Source: an uncultured Clostridia bacterium (lineage in GTDB: Bacteria; Bacillota; Clostridia; Lachnospirales; Lachnospiraceae). Taken from it: a DNA stretch of 6,138 nt. The notes under the pieces were generated by a model, which worked only from the letters and a program-made list of their open reading frames with translations, was not told where the DNA came from and did not search any database. This document shows, in pieces, positions 1 through 6,138 of the stretch (positions within the stretch are counted from its first letter, which is position 1; each line of letters begins with the position of its first letter). The stretch covers positions 1 to 6,138 of the forward strand of contig CAMWWR010000123.1 of NCBI GenBank assembly GCA_947178045.1, in the 5' to 3' direction. The position numbers and the translations under genes were made by a program.

Positions 1-1
1 T

Positions 2-283
2 GCGGACGATAACCGCTGCAATCATGTGGAAATCACGCCGAAGGGAGAGCGGGTCGTCATGGAGAGCCGACAGACCTTCGACGAGCTGGACGAGGAGCTG
101 CTCGGCGGGCTGAGCAGAGAAGAGCTGGGGCAGCTGAACGAATATCTGCGCCGGATCAAGAGCACGGCATACGCCAAAGCGGGCTGCTGCCCGGCGGTGG
201 CGGAACCCGCCCGCGGATGCGGCACAGAGAACCAGCCTGCGGTGTGCGCGGCCATGGAAACAATTTCAGGAGGTAGGGAATGA
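2..283 (+). CDS. MarR-family transcriptional regulator, C-terminal part (5' end outside window)
   Basis: The reading frame is open from the left edge and ends at TGA 281-283, giving 93 residues of a longer protein. The first residues, ADDNRCNHVEITPKGERVV, match the wing of the MarR winged helix (pattern D-x-R-x5-(L/I)-T-x-x-G). A helical segment rich in Glu and Leu follows (about 62-166), as expected for the C-terminal dimerisation helix of MarR proteins. The helix-turn-helix itself lies upstream and is not seen. After the helix comes an unusual tail of about 38 residues with four Cys codons (185, 188, 218, 245). The stop overlaps the start of the first ABC gene by 4 bp (ATGA), so the regulator is the leading gene of the exporter operon. 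MarR proteins next to efflux pumps usually repress their own operon and are released by a ligand; that role is inferred here. GTG 26 is an internal codon, not the true start. The family call rests on the wing and helix only. Confidence 0.8.
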   Translation, partial: ADDNRCNHVEITPKGERVVMESRQTFDELDEELLGGLSREELGQLNEYLRRIKSTAYAKAGCCPAVAEPARGCGTENQPAVCAAMETISGGRE

Positions 284-2019
284 AGGGTTATTTTAAGTAT
301 ATGAAGCCGTATCTGCCCTTTTTCATCATCGGACCGATTCTGATGCTGACGGAGGTGGCGGGGGAGATCTTCCTTCCGAGACTCATGCAGATGTCGATCG
401 ACAACGGAATCAATGCGGAGCCGCAGAGCACGGGCTATGTGCTTATGATGGGGGGCCTGATGGTGCTGACCGCGTTCGTCATGATGGTCGGGGGCGTCGG
501 CGGGAATTTCATGTCGGTGAAGGCGTCCGCGAGCTTTGCGGCCGATCTGCGCAAGGACGTCTACGGCAAGGTACAGGAATTTTCGTTTAAAAATATTGAC
601 ACCTTCAGCACGGGTTCGCTCGTGACGCGCCTGACGAATGATGTGACGCAGCTGCAGAACATGCTGCGCATGTGCCTCGTCATGCTGCTGAGAGCGCCGG
701 GAATGCTGATCGGCGGCATTATTATGGCATTTTCCTACAACGCGCAGCTGGCGGCCATCATTATTGCGATCATCCCGCTGCTCGGTATCGTGATCGGAAT
801 CATGATAAAGGTTGCGTTTCCGCGCTTCAGCATTATGCAGGAGAAGCTTGACCGGCTGAATTCGACGGTGCAGGAGGGAATGACGAATGTCCGGGTTATC
901 AAATCGTTTGTGCGCCGGGATTTTGAGGAAAAGCGCTTTGACAATGCCAATCTGGATCTGAAGCAGAACAGTATGGCGGCGATGCGGATTATGATTCTGA
1001 CAATGCCGTTTATGACGCTGCTGATGAACCTGACGACGCTGCTCGTAGTCGGCGTGGCCGGGCGGAAGATCATAGTCGGCGACATGACGGTCGGCACGCT
1101 CAGCGCGTTCACGACTTATATCGTGCAGATTCTGATGTCATTTATGATGCTGGCGATGATTATTCTGCAGTCCTCAAGAGCGCTCGCCTCCTCGCGGCGT
1201 ATCCGCGAGGTGCTGGACACCGAGGTTGACCTGAACGACAGCACGGCAAAGCAGCGCGGCGAGACGGTAAAGAAGGGGAGTATCGAGTTTCGGAATGTAT
1301 CGTTCAAATATTATCTGGACCGGGAGGAAAAGGTGCTGGAAAATATCAGCTTTTCCGTTCAGCCGGGGGAGACGGTCGGCATCATCGGCTCGACCGGCGC
1401 GGGCAAAACAAGCCTTGTGCAGCTGATCCCGCGGCTCTATGACGCGACGGAGGGCGAGGTACTTGTCGACGGCGTCGACGTCAGGGATTACTCGCTGAAA
1501 AATCTGCGCGAGGGCGTCGGCATGGTGCTTCAGAAAAACGTGCTGTTTTCGGGGACGATCGAGGAAAACCTGAAATGGGGAGATGAGAACGCGACCCAGG
1601 AGGAGATCCGCGCGGCGGCAGGAGCGGCGCAGGCGGATACGTTTGTGAGCTCCTTCACCGACGGGTATGCGACAGAGCTCGGGCAGGGCGGCGTCAATGT
1701 CTCCGGAGGGCAGAAGCAGAGGCTGTGTATTGCAAGAGCCCTGCTGAAAAAGCCGAAGATCCTGATCCTCGACGATTCGACGAGCGCGGTGGACACCGCG
1801 ACAGAGGCGAAAATCCGTGAGAGCTTCTCCGGAAGTCTGAAGGATACGACAAAGCTTATTATCGCGCAGAGAATATCCTCCGTCATCGAGGCGGATAAAA
1901 TTATTGTTCTGGAGGAAGGAAAAATCGTCGGGATGGGCAGGCATGACGAGCTGATGGCGGACTGCGGTACTTATCAGGAAATCTATTATTCCCAGAGAGA
2001 CAAGGAGGGAATCGCATGA
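280..2019 (+). CDS. ABC exporter half-transporter, degenerate-site subunit of a heterodimeric multidrug pump (LmrC/BmrC-like)
   Basis: This 579-residue protein has an N-terminal six-helix membrane domain (hydrophobic stretches near residues 11-33, 52-75, 130-151, 155-178, 237-262 and 270-297) fused to a C-terminal nucleotide-binding domain. Visible motifs are Walker A GSTGAGKT (370-377), Q-loop Gln418, signature VSGGQ (474-478), Walker B ILILD ending at Asp498, and a D-loop SAVD (502-505). Two catalytic positions deviate. The Walker B glutamate is Asp499 (codon 1774-1776), and the switch histidine is Gln530 in IIAQR (codon 1867-1869). Its own ATP site is therefore probably non-hydrolytic, while its intact signature serves the partner. 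ATG 280 is chosen because AGGAGG (268-273) lies 6 bp upstream and the sequence MKGYFKYMKPYLPFF fits the family start. It overlaps the MarR stop by 4 bp and the next ABC gene by 4 bp. The expected role is ATP-driven export of drugs or lipophilic compounds across the cytoplasmic membrane with the next gene product. The substrate cannot be read from the sequence. Confidence 0.93.
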   Translation: MKGYFKYMKPYLPFFIIGPILMLTEVAGEIFLPRLMQMSIDNGINAEPQSTGYVLMMGGLMVLTAFVMMVGGVGGNFMSVKASASFAADLRKDVYGKVQEFSFKNIDTFSTGSLVTRLTNDVTQLQNMLRMCLVMLLRAPGMLIGGIIMAFSYNAQLAAIIIAIIPLLGIVIGIMIKVAFPRFSIMQEKLDRLNSTVQEGMTNVRVIKSFVRRDFEEKRFDNANLDLKQNSMAAMRIMILTMPFMTLLMNLTTLLVVGVAGRKIIVGDMTVGTLSAFTTYIVQILMSFMMLAMIILQSSRALASSRRIREVLDTEVDLNDSTAKQRGETVKKGSIEFRNVSFKYYLDREEKVLENISFSVQPGETVGIIGSTGAGKTSLVQLIPRLYDATEGEVLVDGVDVRDYSLKNLREGVGMVLQKNVLFSGTIEENLKWGDENATQEEIRAAAGAAQADTFVSSFTDGYATELGQGGVNVSGGQKQRLCIARALLKKPKILILDDSTSAVDTATEAKIRESFSGSLKDTTKLIIAQRISSVIEADKIIVLEEGKIVGMGRHDELMADCGTYQEIYYSQRDKEGIA

Positions 2020-3890
2020 GTGAAGCAAAGAATTCAAAGCCGGCGGGAATGCCGGGACCTGGCGGACCGGGGCGCGGGCCGGGCCGCCCGGTGCAGAAGC
2101 CGAAGAACGCGAAAGCCTCCGTCAAACGGCTGATGGGATATCTCCAAAAGGATAAGCTGAAATTTGTCATCGTATTTTTCTGCGTTGCGGTGAGCGCGCT
2201 GTCGAACCTCGCCGGAACCTATATTCTGCGCCCGATCATCAACGGGCTCGGGGACAGCTTTGAGGAGTACAGCAGGGCGGCTACCGACGCGGCGAGGGAG
2301 GCGGTCGTCTCGGAAGCGATATCCGATCTTGCAAAAAAGCTCCTTCTGATGGCCTGCATCTACGGGATAACGGTGCTCGCGTCCTATCTGCAGCAGCGCA
2401 TCATGCTGGGAATCTCCCAGGGCGCGCTGTACAATATCCGCAATGACCTGTACCGGAAGATGCAGACGCTGCCGGTGCGCTACTATGACACAAACAGCCA
2501 CGGCGAGCTGATGAGCCGCTACACGAATGATATCGACGCCATCGGCGAAATGCTCAACTCGACAATCGTGCAGATGTTTTCCGGAGCGATCACCATTATC
2601 GGTTCCGTTGCACTTATGCTCTATACCAATGTGTGGCTGAGCCTGGTTACATTCCTGACGCTGCCGGTGCTGATGAAGGCGGGAGCTGCCATCGCGGGGC
2701 GCAGCCGCCGGTTTTTCGGCGAGCAGCAGGCGGCACTCGGCGCGGTGAACGGCTACATTGAAGAGAGCGTGACCGGACAGAAGGTCGTCAAGGTATTCTG
2801 CCACGAGGATATCTGCCGGGAGGAGTTTGAGAAGTTGGCGGACGAGCTGAGGGAAAAGCAGATCCGCGCGCAGTTCTTCGGCGGCATCATGGGGCCGGTC
2901 ATGGGAAATCTGAGTCAGGTCAGCTATTCCATTACGATATGCGCGGGCGGCCTGCTCTGTATTCTCAGGGGCTTTGACGTCGGCGGCCTGACGATTTTTT
3001 CTAATTATTCCAGGCAGTTTTCGCGGCCGATCAACGAGATATCGCAGCAGATGACCAACATTTTTTCCGCGCTCGCGGGCGCAGAGCGGGTGTTCGCCGT
3101 GATGGATGAGCAGCCGGAGGAGCCGGACGGAAAGGATGCGCTGGAGTTCGAAAATGTCCGCGGCGAGGTCGTGCTGAAGAATGTCACCTTCGGCTATAAT
3201 CCGGATAAGGTGATTCTGAAAAATATCTCGCTCTACGCAAAGCCGGGGCAGAAGATCGCGTTTGTCGGCTCGACCGGTGCGGGCAAAACGACGATCACCA
3301 ACCTATTGAACCGTTTTTACGATATCGACTCGGGGAATATCACGATCGACGGAAGAAATATCCGGGACTACCGCCGCGACAGCCTGCGCGCCGGGATCGC
3401 GATGGTACTGCAGGATACGCATCTTTTTACGGGAACCATCCGCGAGAATATCCGCTACGGGCGGCTTGACGCGACGGACGAGGAGGTCGAGGCGGCGGCT
3501 AAAACCGCGAGCGCGCATTCGTTCATTATGCGTCTGGAGAAGGGCTACGATACGGTGATCGAGGGCGACGGCGCAAACCTGAGCCAGGGGCAGCGCCAGC
3601 TGCTGAACATCGCCAGGGCGGCCATCTCAAGAGCCCCGATCCTTGTGTTGGACGAGGCGACCAGCTCCGTTGATACGAGGACGGAGCGCCATATTGAGCA
3701 CGGCATGGACCGTCTGATGAAAAACCGCACGACCTTCGTTATTGCGCATCGCCTGTCGACAGTACGCAACGCAAACGCGATCATGGTGCTGGAGCACGGC
3801 GAGATCATCGAGCGGGGAACGCACGAGGAGCTGCTTGCCGCAAAGGGAAGATATTACAGTCTGTACACCGGCGCGGTAGAGCTGGATTAA
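2016..3890 (+). CDS. ABC exporter half-transporter, catalytic-site subunit of a heterodimeric multidrug pump (LmrD/BmrD-like)
   Basis: This 624-residue protein has the same layout as its neighbour, with a membrane domain (about 45-345) followed by a nucleotide-binding domain (about 385-615). Walker A is GSTGAGKT (418-425), the Q-loop residue is Gln466, Walker B is ILVLDE with catalytic Glu547, the D-loop is SSVD (550-553) and the switch residue is His578 in IAHRL. All are canonical. The signature is LSQGQ (522-526), with Gln524 (codon 3585-3587) replacing the first glycine of LSGGQ. That weakens the composite site it forms with the partner's Walker motifs. A Gly/Pro- and Lys/Arg-rich cytoplasmic extension occupies residues 8-36 before the first helix, and a long charged loop (about 78-105) separates helices 1 and 2. 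Both help explain why it is 45 residues longer than the first subunit. ATG 2016 overlaps the previous stop (ATGA), and AAGGAGG (2002-2008) lies 7 bp upstream. It should pair with the 280-2019 product as one exporter; the substrate is unknown. Confidence 0.93.
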   Translation: MSEAKNSKPAGMPGPGGPGRGPGRPVQKPKNAKASVKRLMGYLQKDKLKFVIVFFCVAVSALSNLAGTYILRPIINGLGDSFEEYSRAATDAAREAVVSEAISDLAKKLLLMACIYGITVLASYLQQRIMLGISQGALYNIRNDLYRKMQTLPVRYYDTNSHGELMSRYTNDIDAIGEMLNSTIVQMFSGAITIIGSVALMLYTNVWLSLVTFLTLPVLMKAGAAIAGRSRRFFGEQQAALGAVNGYIEESVTGQKVVKVFCHEDICREEFEKLADELREKQIRAQFFGGIMGPVMGNLSQVSYSITICAGGLLCILRGFDVGGLTIFSNYSRQFSRPINEISQQMTNIFSALAGAERVFAVMDEQPEEPDGKDALEFENVRGEVVLKNVTFGYNPDKVILKNISLYAKPGQKIAFVGSTGAGKTTITNLLNRFYDIDSGNITIDGRNIRDYRRDSLRAGIAMVLQDTHLFTGTIRENIRYGRLDATDEEVEAAAKTASAHSFIMRLEKGYDTVIEGDGANLSQGQRQLLNIARAAISRAPILVLDEATSSVDTRTERHIEHGMDRLMKNRTTFVIAHRLSTVRNANAIMVLEHGEIIERGTHEELLAAKGRYYSLYTGAVELD

Positions 3891-3966
3891 GCGTGCACTG
3901 AAAGGTTGTTTTTTTCAGAAGGCTTTCGCGGATTGTCGTTTTAAAGCGGCAGTTGACTGATTATGT

Positions 3967-4006
3967 ACAGGGCGGAAGAAAAAGCTGGCTTTTTCTTCTG
4001 CCCTGT
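3967..4006. terminator. 40-nt inverted repeat, candidate (possibly bidirectional) terminator
   Basis: Arms 3967-3985 and 3988-4006 are complementary over 19 positions, with one exception (G3974 opposite T3999) that pairs as G-U in + strand RNA. The literal gap is 2 nt (TG), so the real loop is probably CTGG with an 18-bp stem. The stem has a GC-rich base (ACAGGGC/GCCCTGT) and an A5/T5 tract near the tip. It lies 76 bp after the second ABC stop codon, where a terminator is expected. It lacks a good U-run after the stem (the next bases are TGTATAATA), so it is not a textbook intrinsic terminator. It may act by its stable stem, or may have another function. Confidence 0.5.
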
Positions 4007-4008
4007 TG

Positions 4009-4014
4009 TATAAT
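4009..4014 (+). promoter_or_regulatory. Consensus -10 box (TATAAT), probable promoter of the nfnAB unit
   Basis: A perfect TATAAT lies 93 bp upstream of the nfnA start codon, with a transcription start expected near 4020-4022. No good -35 hexamer exists at the usual spacing: position 3986-3991 reads TGGCTT and lies within the inverted repeat. There is also no exact TGn extension. The exact -10, and the need for a new promoter after the end of the ABC operon, support the call. The missing -35 means it may be weak or depend on an activator. Confidence 0.55.
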
Positions 4015-4020
4015 AAATGC

Positions 4021-4101
4021 AATGGTGTATTGCCATATCGAGCTGCGGGGAAGCCGTTGGCCGAACGGCAGCCACATCGAACATGGAATAGGAGAGGCTG
4101 T
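4021..4101 (+). other. Predicted 5' leader of nfnA with small hairpins
   Basis: If transcription starts just after the TATAAT box, the message has a leader of about 80 nt. Inside it, GCCGTT (4053-4058) and AACGGC (4064-4069) form a perfect 6-bp stem with a 5-nt loop. An alternative pairing, GCTGC (4042-4046) with GCAGC (4068-4072), overlaps the 3' arm of that stem. The ribosome binding site at 4090-4094 is outside both stems. I recognise no known riboswitch or T-box consensus. Confidence 0.3.
4090..4094 (+). promoter_or_regulatory. Ribosome binding site that fixes the nfnA start
   Basis: AGGAG lies 7 bp before ATG 4102. The frame is also open upstream to a TTG at 4006, but that codon overlaps the inverted repeat and the -10 region. 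The extra 32 residues it would add do not resemble the family. The start is therefore ATG 4102. Confidence 0.8.
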
Positions 4102-4986
4102 ATGTACAAGATTACGAAAAAAAGATTTCTGGCGGACAATATCTTTCTGATGGATATTGAAGCGCCGCGCGTGGCCAAGAGCTGCTATCCGGGACAATTC
4201 GTCATAGTGAAGCTCGACGAGAAGGGGGAGCGCATTCCGCTTACCGTATGTGATTACGACAGGGAGGCGGGCACGGTGACGATTGTCGTGCAGATGATCG
4301 GCGCGTCGACAAAGATGATGGCGGAGTATGAAGAGGGCGACTATCTCCGCGACTTTACAGGACCGCTCGGCTGCCGCTCGGAGCTGCTTGACGAGCCGGT
4401 GGAGGAGCTGAAGGAAAAGAAGATCCTGTTTGTGGCGGGCGGCCTCGGGACCGCGCCGGTCTATCCGCAGGTGAAATGGCTGCATGAGAAGGGTGTCGAC
4501 GTCGACTGCATCATCGGCGCGAGAAACAAGAGTCTCATCATTCTCGAGGAGGAGATGAAGCAGGTCGCGAAAAATGTATATGTCGCGACGGATGACGGTT
4601 CCTACGGCTTTAAGGGAAATGTCAACGACAGAATCAAGGCGCTGGTGAACGAGGAGGGTAAGACCTATGATCTGGTGATCGCCATCGGCCCGCTGATCAT
4701 GATGAAATTTGTCTGCCTGCTCACGAAGGAGCTCGGCATTCACACGATCGTCAGCATGAACCCGATTATGGTGGACGGCACGGGAATGTGCGGCGCCTGC
4801 CGTCTGACGGTCGGCGGCGAGGTGAAATTCGCCTGTGTGGACGGGCCGGAGTTCGACGGACATCTTGTCAACTTTGACGAGGCGCTGAAGCGCCAGCAGA
4901 TGTACCGCACCGAGGAAGGGCGCGCGCAGCTTCGCGAGAAGGAAGGCGCGACGCATCACGGCGGCTGCGGCCAGTGCGGGGACTGA
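4102..4986 (+). CDS. nfnA: NfnA-type small subunit of NADH-dependent ferredoxin:NADP+ oxidoreductase (FAD/NAD-binding, [2Fe-2S])
   Basis: This 294-residue protein belongs to the ferredoxin-NADP reductase-like family also annotated as sulfide/dihydroorotate dehydrogenase-like (SudB, PyrK relatives). The FAD-binding barrel (about 1-100) carries PGQF (30-33) and RIPLT (44-48). The nucleotide-binding domain (about 105-220) begins with the glycine-rich GGLGTAP (113-119). The [2Fe-2S] region follows: Asp225 in DGTGMCGAC, then Cys230, Cys233 and Cys245. Published Nfn structures describe a cluster held by three Cys and one Asp, and Asp225 is a reasonable candidate for the latter by position. The protein ends in HHGGCGQCGD, with an extra CxxC (289, 292). 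In NfnAB this subunit binds NADH and passes electrons to the large subunit, in the cytoplasm. The partner gene starts 24 bp downstream, in the usual small-large order. Without the partner it could be mistaken for PyrK, but no pyrD is adjacent. Confidence 0.85.
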   Translation: MYKITKKRFLADNIFLMDIEAPRVAKSCYPGQFVIVKLDEKGERIPLTVCDYDREAGTVTIVVQMIGASTKMMAEYEEGDYLRDFTGPLGCRSELLDEPVEELKEKKILFVAGGLGTAPVYPQVKWLHEKGVDVDCIIGARNKSLIILEEEMKQVAKNVYVATDDGSYGFKGNVNDRIKALVNEEGKTYDLVIAIGPLIMMKFVCLLTKELGIHTIVSMNPIMVDGTGMCGACRLTVGGEVKFACVDGPEFDGHLVNFDEALKRQQMYRTEEGRAQLREKEGATHHGGCGQCGD

Positions 4987-5010
4987 GGATTACAGGAAAG
5001 GGGTATAACA

Positions 5011-6138
5011 ATGGAAGTTGATGTATTAAAGAGGGTCCCGGTCAGGGAGCAGGAGCCGGCGGTCCGGGCGGCAAACTTTGAAGAGGTATGCCTTGGATAT
5101 AATAAGGAGGAAGCGATGGCGGAGGCGACCCGCTGTCTGAAGTGCAAAAAGCCGCAGTGCCAGACCGGCTGTCCGGTCAATATCGACATTCCGTCCTTCA
5201 TCCGCGAGATCGAGGCGGGAAAAATGGAGGATGCATATCGTGTGATCAGCATGTATTCGGCGCTTCCGGCGATCTGCGGGCGCGTCTGTCCGCAGGAGAG
5301 CCAGTGTGAGGCAAAATGTATCCGCGGCATCAAGGGCGAGCCGGTTTCCATCGGAAAGCTCGAGCGTTTTACCGCTGACTGGGCGAGGGAGAACGGGATC
5401 CGTCCGGAGCCTCCGAAGGAGAAGAAGGGCAAAAAGGTTGCCGTGATCGGTTCCGGACCTGCGGGTCTGACCTGCGCGGGCGATCTCGCGAAGGCCGGCT
5501 ATGACGTCACGATCTTTGAGGCGCTGCATGAGGCGGGCGGCGTGCTTGTGTACGGTATTCCTGAGTTCCGTCTTCCGAAGCAGACCGTCGTTGCCGCGGA
5601 GATCGAGAACGTGAAAGCGCTCGGCGTAAAGATCGAGACGAACGTTGTAATCGGAAAATCCACGACGATCGACGAGCTGCTGAACGAGGAGGGCTTTGAC
5701 GCCGTGTTTGTAGGTTCCGGAGCGGGCCTGCCGAAATTTATGGGCATTCCGGGGGAGAACGCGAACGGCGTATTTTCCGCGAACGAGTTCCTGACGAGAA
5801 ACAATCTGATGAAGGCCTTCAAGGAGGAGTACGACACCCCGATTTTCCGCGGAAAGAAGGTTGCCGTGGTCGGCGGCGGAAACGTGGCGATGGACGCGGC
5901 GAGAACGGCACTCCGCCTCGGAGCAGAGGTTCACATTGTATACCGCCGCGGCGAGTCCGAGCTTCCGGCCCGTGTGGAGGAGGTTCATCACGCGAAGGAG
6001 GAGGGCATTATCTTCAACCTGCTCACCAATCCGAAGGAGATCCTTGTGGACGAGAACGGCTGGGTGCGCGGCATGAGATGTGTGGAGATGACGCTCGGCG
6101 AGCCGGATGCTTCCGGCAGAAGAAAGCCGGTTGAGAAG
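5011..6138 (+). CDS. nfnB: NfnB-type large subunit of ferredoxin:NADP+ oxidoreductase (GltD-like iron-sulfur flavoprotein), 3' end outside window
   Basis: The frame runs from ATG 5011 to the right edge, giving 376 residues. The family is usually about 460-470 aa, so roughly 90 residues are missing. Residues 42-54 hold C-x2-C-x4-C-x3-C and residues 89-103 hold C-x3-C-x5-C-x3-C, the eight-Cys pattern for two [4Fe-4S] clusters in the GltD family. An FAD-binding Rossmann motif GSGPAGL (147-153) follows, ending in Glu170. Next are the conserved YGIPEFRLPK (181-190) and a second dinucleotide motif GGGNVAMDAAR (288-298), with Arg312-Arg313 in VYRRGESELPAR, consistent with NADPH binding. AGGAAAGGGG (4994-5003) lies 7 bp before the start. 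In NfnAB this subunit bifurcates electrons between ferredoxin and the NADH branch while oxidising or reducing NADPH. Automatic pipelines often call this family 'NADPH-dependent glutamate synthase (gltA)'. It lacks the glutaminase and FMN synthase domains of GltB, and its NfnA-like neighbour favours Nfn. Confidence 0.87.
   Translation, partial: MEVDVLKRVPVREQEPAVRAANFEEVCLGYNKEEAMAEATRCLKCKKPQCQTGCPVNIDIPSFIREIEAGKMEDAYRVISMYSALPAICGRVCPQESQCEAKCIRGIKGEPVSIGKLERFTADWARENGIRPEPPKEKKGKKVAVIGSGPAGLTCAGDLAKAGYDVTIFEALHEAGGVLVYGIPEFRLPKQTVVAAEIENVKALGVKIETNVVIGKSTTIDELLNEEGFDAVFVGSGAGLPKFMGIPGENANGVFSANEFLTRNNLMKAFKEEYDTPIFRGKKVAVVGGGNVAMDAARTALRLGAEVHIVYRRGESELPARVEEVHHAKEEGIIFNLLTNPKEILVDENGWVRGMRCVEMTLGEPDASGRRKPVEK

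Noticed and set aside
1174..2037. Long antisense reading frames opposite the ABC genes and the nfn genes
   Set aside because: They are shadows of GC-rich codon use on the coding strand. Their translations are Arg/His/Leu-rich with no recognisable domain.
1386..3289. Nearly identical 24-nt stretches in the two Walker A regions (around 1386-1409 and 3266-3289) as a direct repeat or recombination site
   Set aside because: They encode the same conserved motif in paralogous genes with the same codon bias. Flanking sequence diverges at once, so no separate element is needed.
3898..3918. CTGAAA/TTTCAG hairpin with a T7 run just after the second ABC gene, as an intrinsic terminator
   Set aside because: The stem has only 6 mostly A-T pairs, and the T-run lies in the loop and 3' arm rather than after the stem. 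No GC-rich stem precedes the T-run.
3934..3951. Small hairpin in the intergenic region
   Set aside because: It has seven pairs including two G-U and no U-run, so it is too weak to report as a feature.
3953..4014. TTGACT (3953-3958) as the -35 partner of TATAAT 4009, with the inverted repeat between them
   Set aside because: The spacer is 50 bp, and even extruding the 40-bp repeat would leave about 10 bp, not 16-18. The match is probably chance.
3953..4178. Short reading frames on both strands in the intergenic region
   Set aside because: They span the inverted repeat, the -10 box and the start of nfnA, have no ribosome binding site of note, and resemble no protein I recognise.
4102..4986. 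PyrK (dihydroorotate dehydrogenase electron-transfer subunit) instead of NfnA
   Set aside because: The domain plan is shared, but the next gene is a GltD-like flavoprotein rather than pyrD, and the [2Fe-2S] motif and its surroundings fit the Nfn/Sud group.

Overview
The window looks like chromosome from an anaerobic Clostridia-type Firmicute, plausibly a fairly GC-rich member of the Lachnospiraceae. The reasons are strong AGGAGG-type ribosome binding sites, GC-rich codon choice in Firmicutes-type proteins, a MarR/paired-ABC-exporter operon of the LmrCD/BmrCD kind, and an NfnAB-type flavoprotein pair typical of ferredoxin-based anaerobic metabolism. The taxonomic placement is inference. All genes are on the + strand and there are two transcription units.

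Unit 1 (2-3890) is a putative multidrug-efflux operon. It starts with the C-terminal 93 residues of a MarR-family regulator, cut by the left edge. Two complete half-size ABC exporters (579 and 624 aa) follow. Both junctions are ATGA overlaps, each preceded by a strong Shine-Dalgarno sequence, so the three genes are probably translationally coupled. The exporters carry complementary substitutions. The first has Asp in place of the catalytic Walker B Glu and Gln in place of the switch His. The second has a damaged signature motif, LSQGQ. In a head-to-tail heterodimer all three changes fall in the same ATP site, leaving the other site fully canonical. This is the hallmark of asymmetric heterodimeric exporters.

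The intergenic region (3891-4101, 211 bp) holds a 40-nt, almost perfect inverted repeat that ends 2 bp before a consensus TATAAT box. An approximately 80-nt leader with a small hairpin and a good ribosome binding site follows. The repeat is the best candidate for the end of unit 1, and the TATAAT box for the start of unit 2.

Unit 2 (4102 to the right edge) encodes a 294-aa FAD/NAD(P)-binding [2Fe-2S] protein and, 24 bp later, the first 376 residues of a GltD-like iron-sulfur flavoprotein. Together they match the two subunits of NfnAB, the electron-bifurcating NADH-dependent ferredoxin:NADP+ oxidoreductase. The large subunit is often labelled 'glutamate synthase' in automatic annotation, but the NfnA-like partner argues against that reading here.

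I found no mobile elements, CRISPR arrays, tRNA or rRNA. The window reads as ordinary core and transport genes rather than a new system. The points most worth a second look are the asymmetric ATP sites, the hairpin-promoter junction and the Cys-containing tail of the MarR protein.
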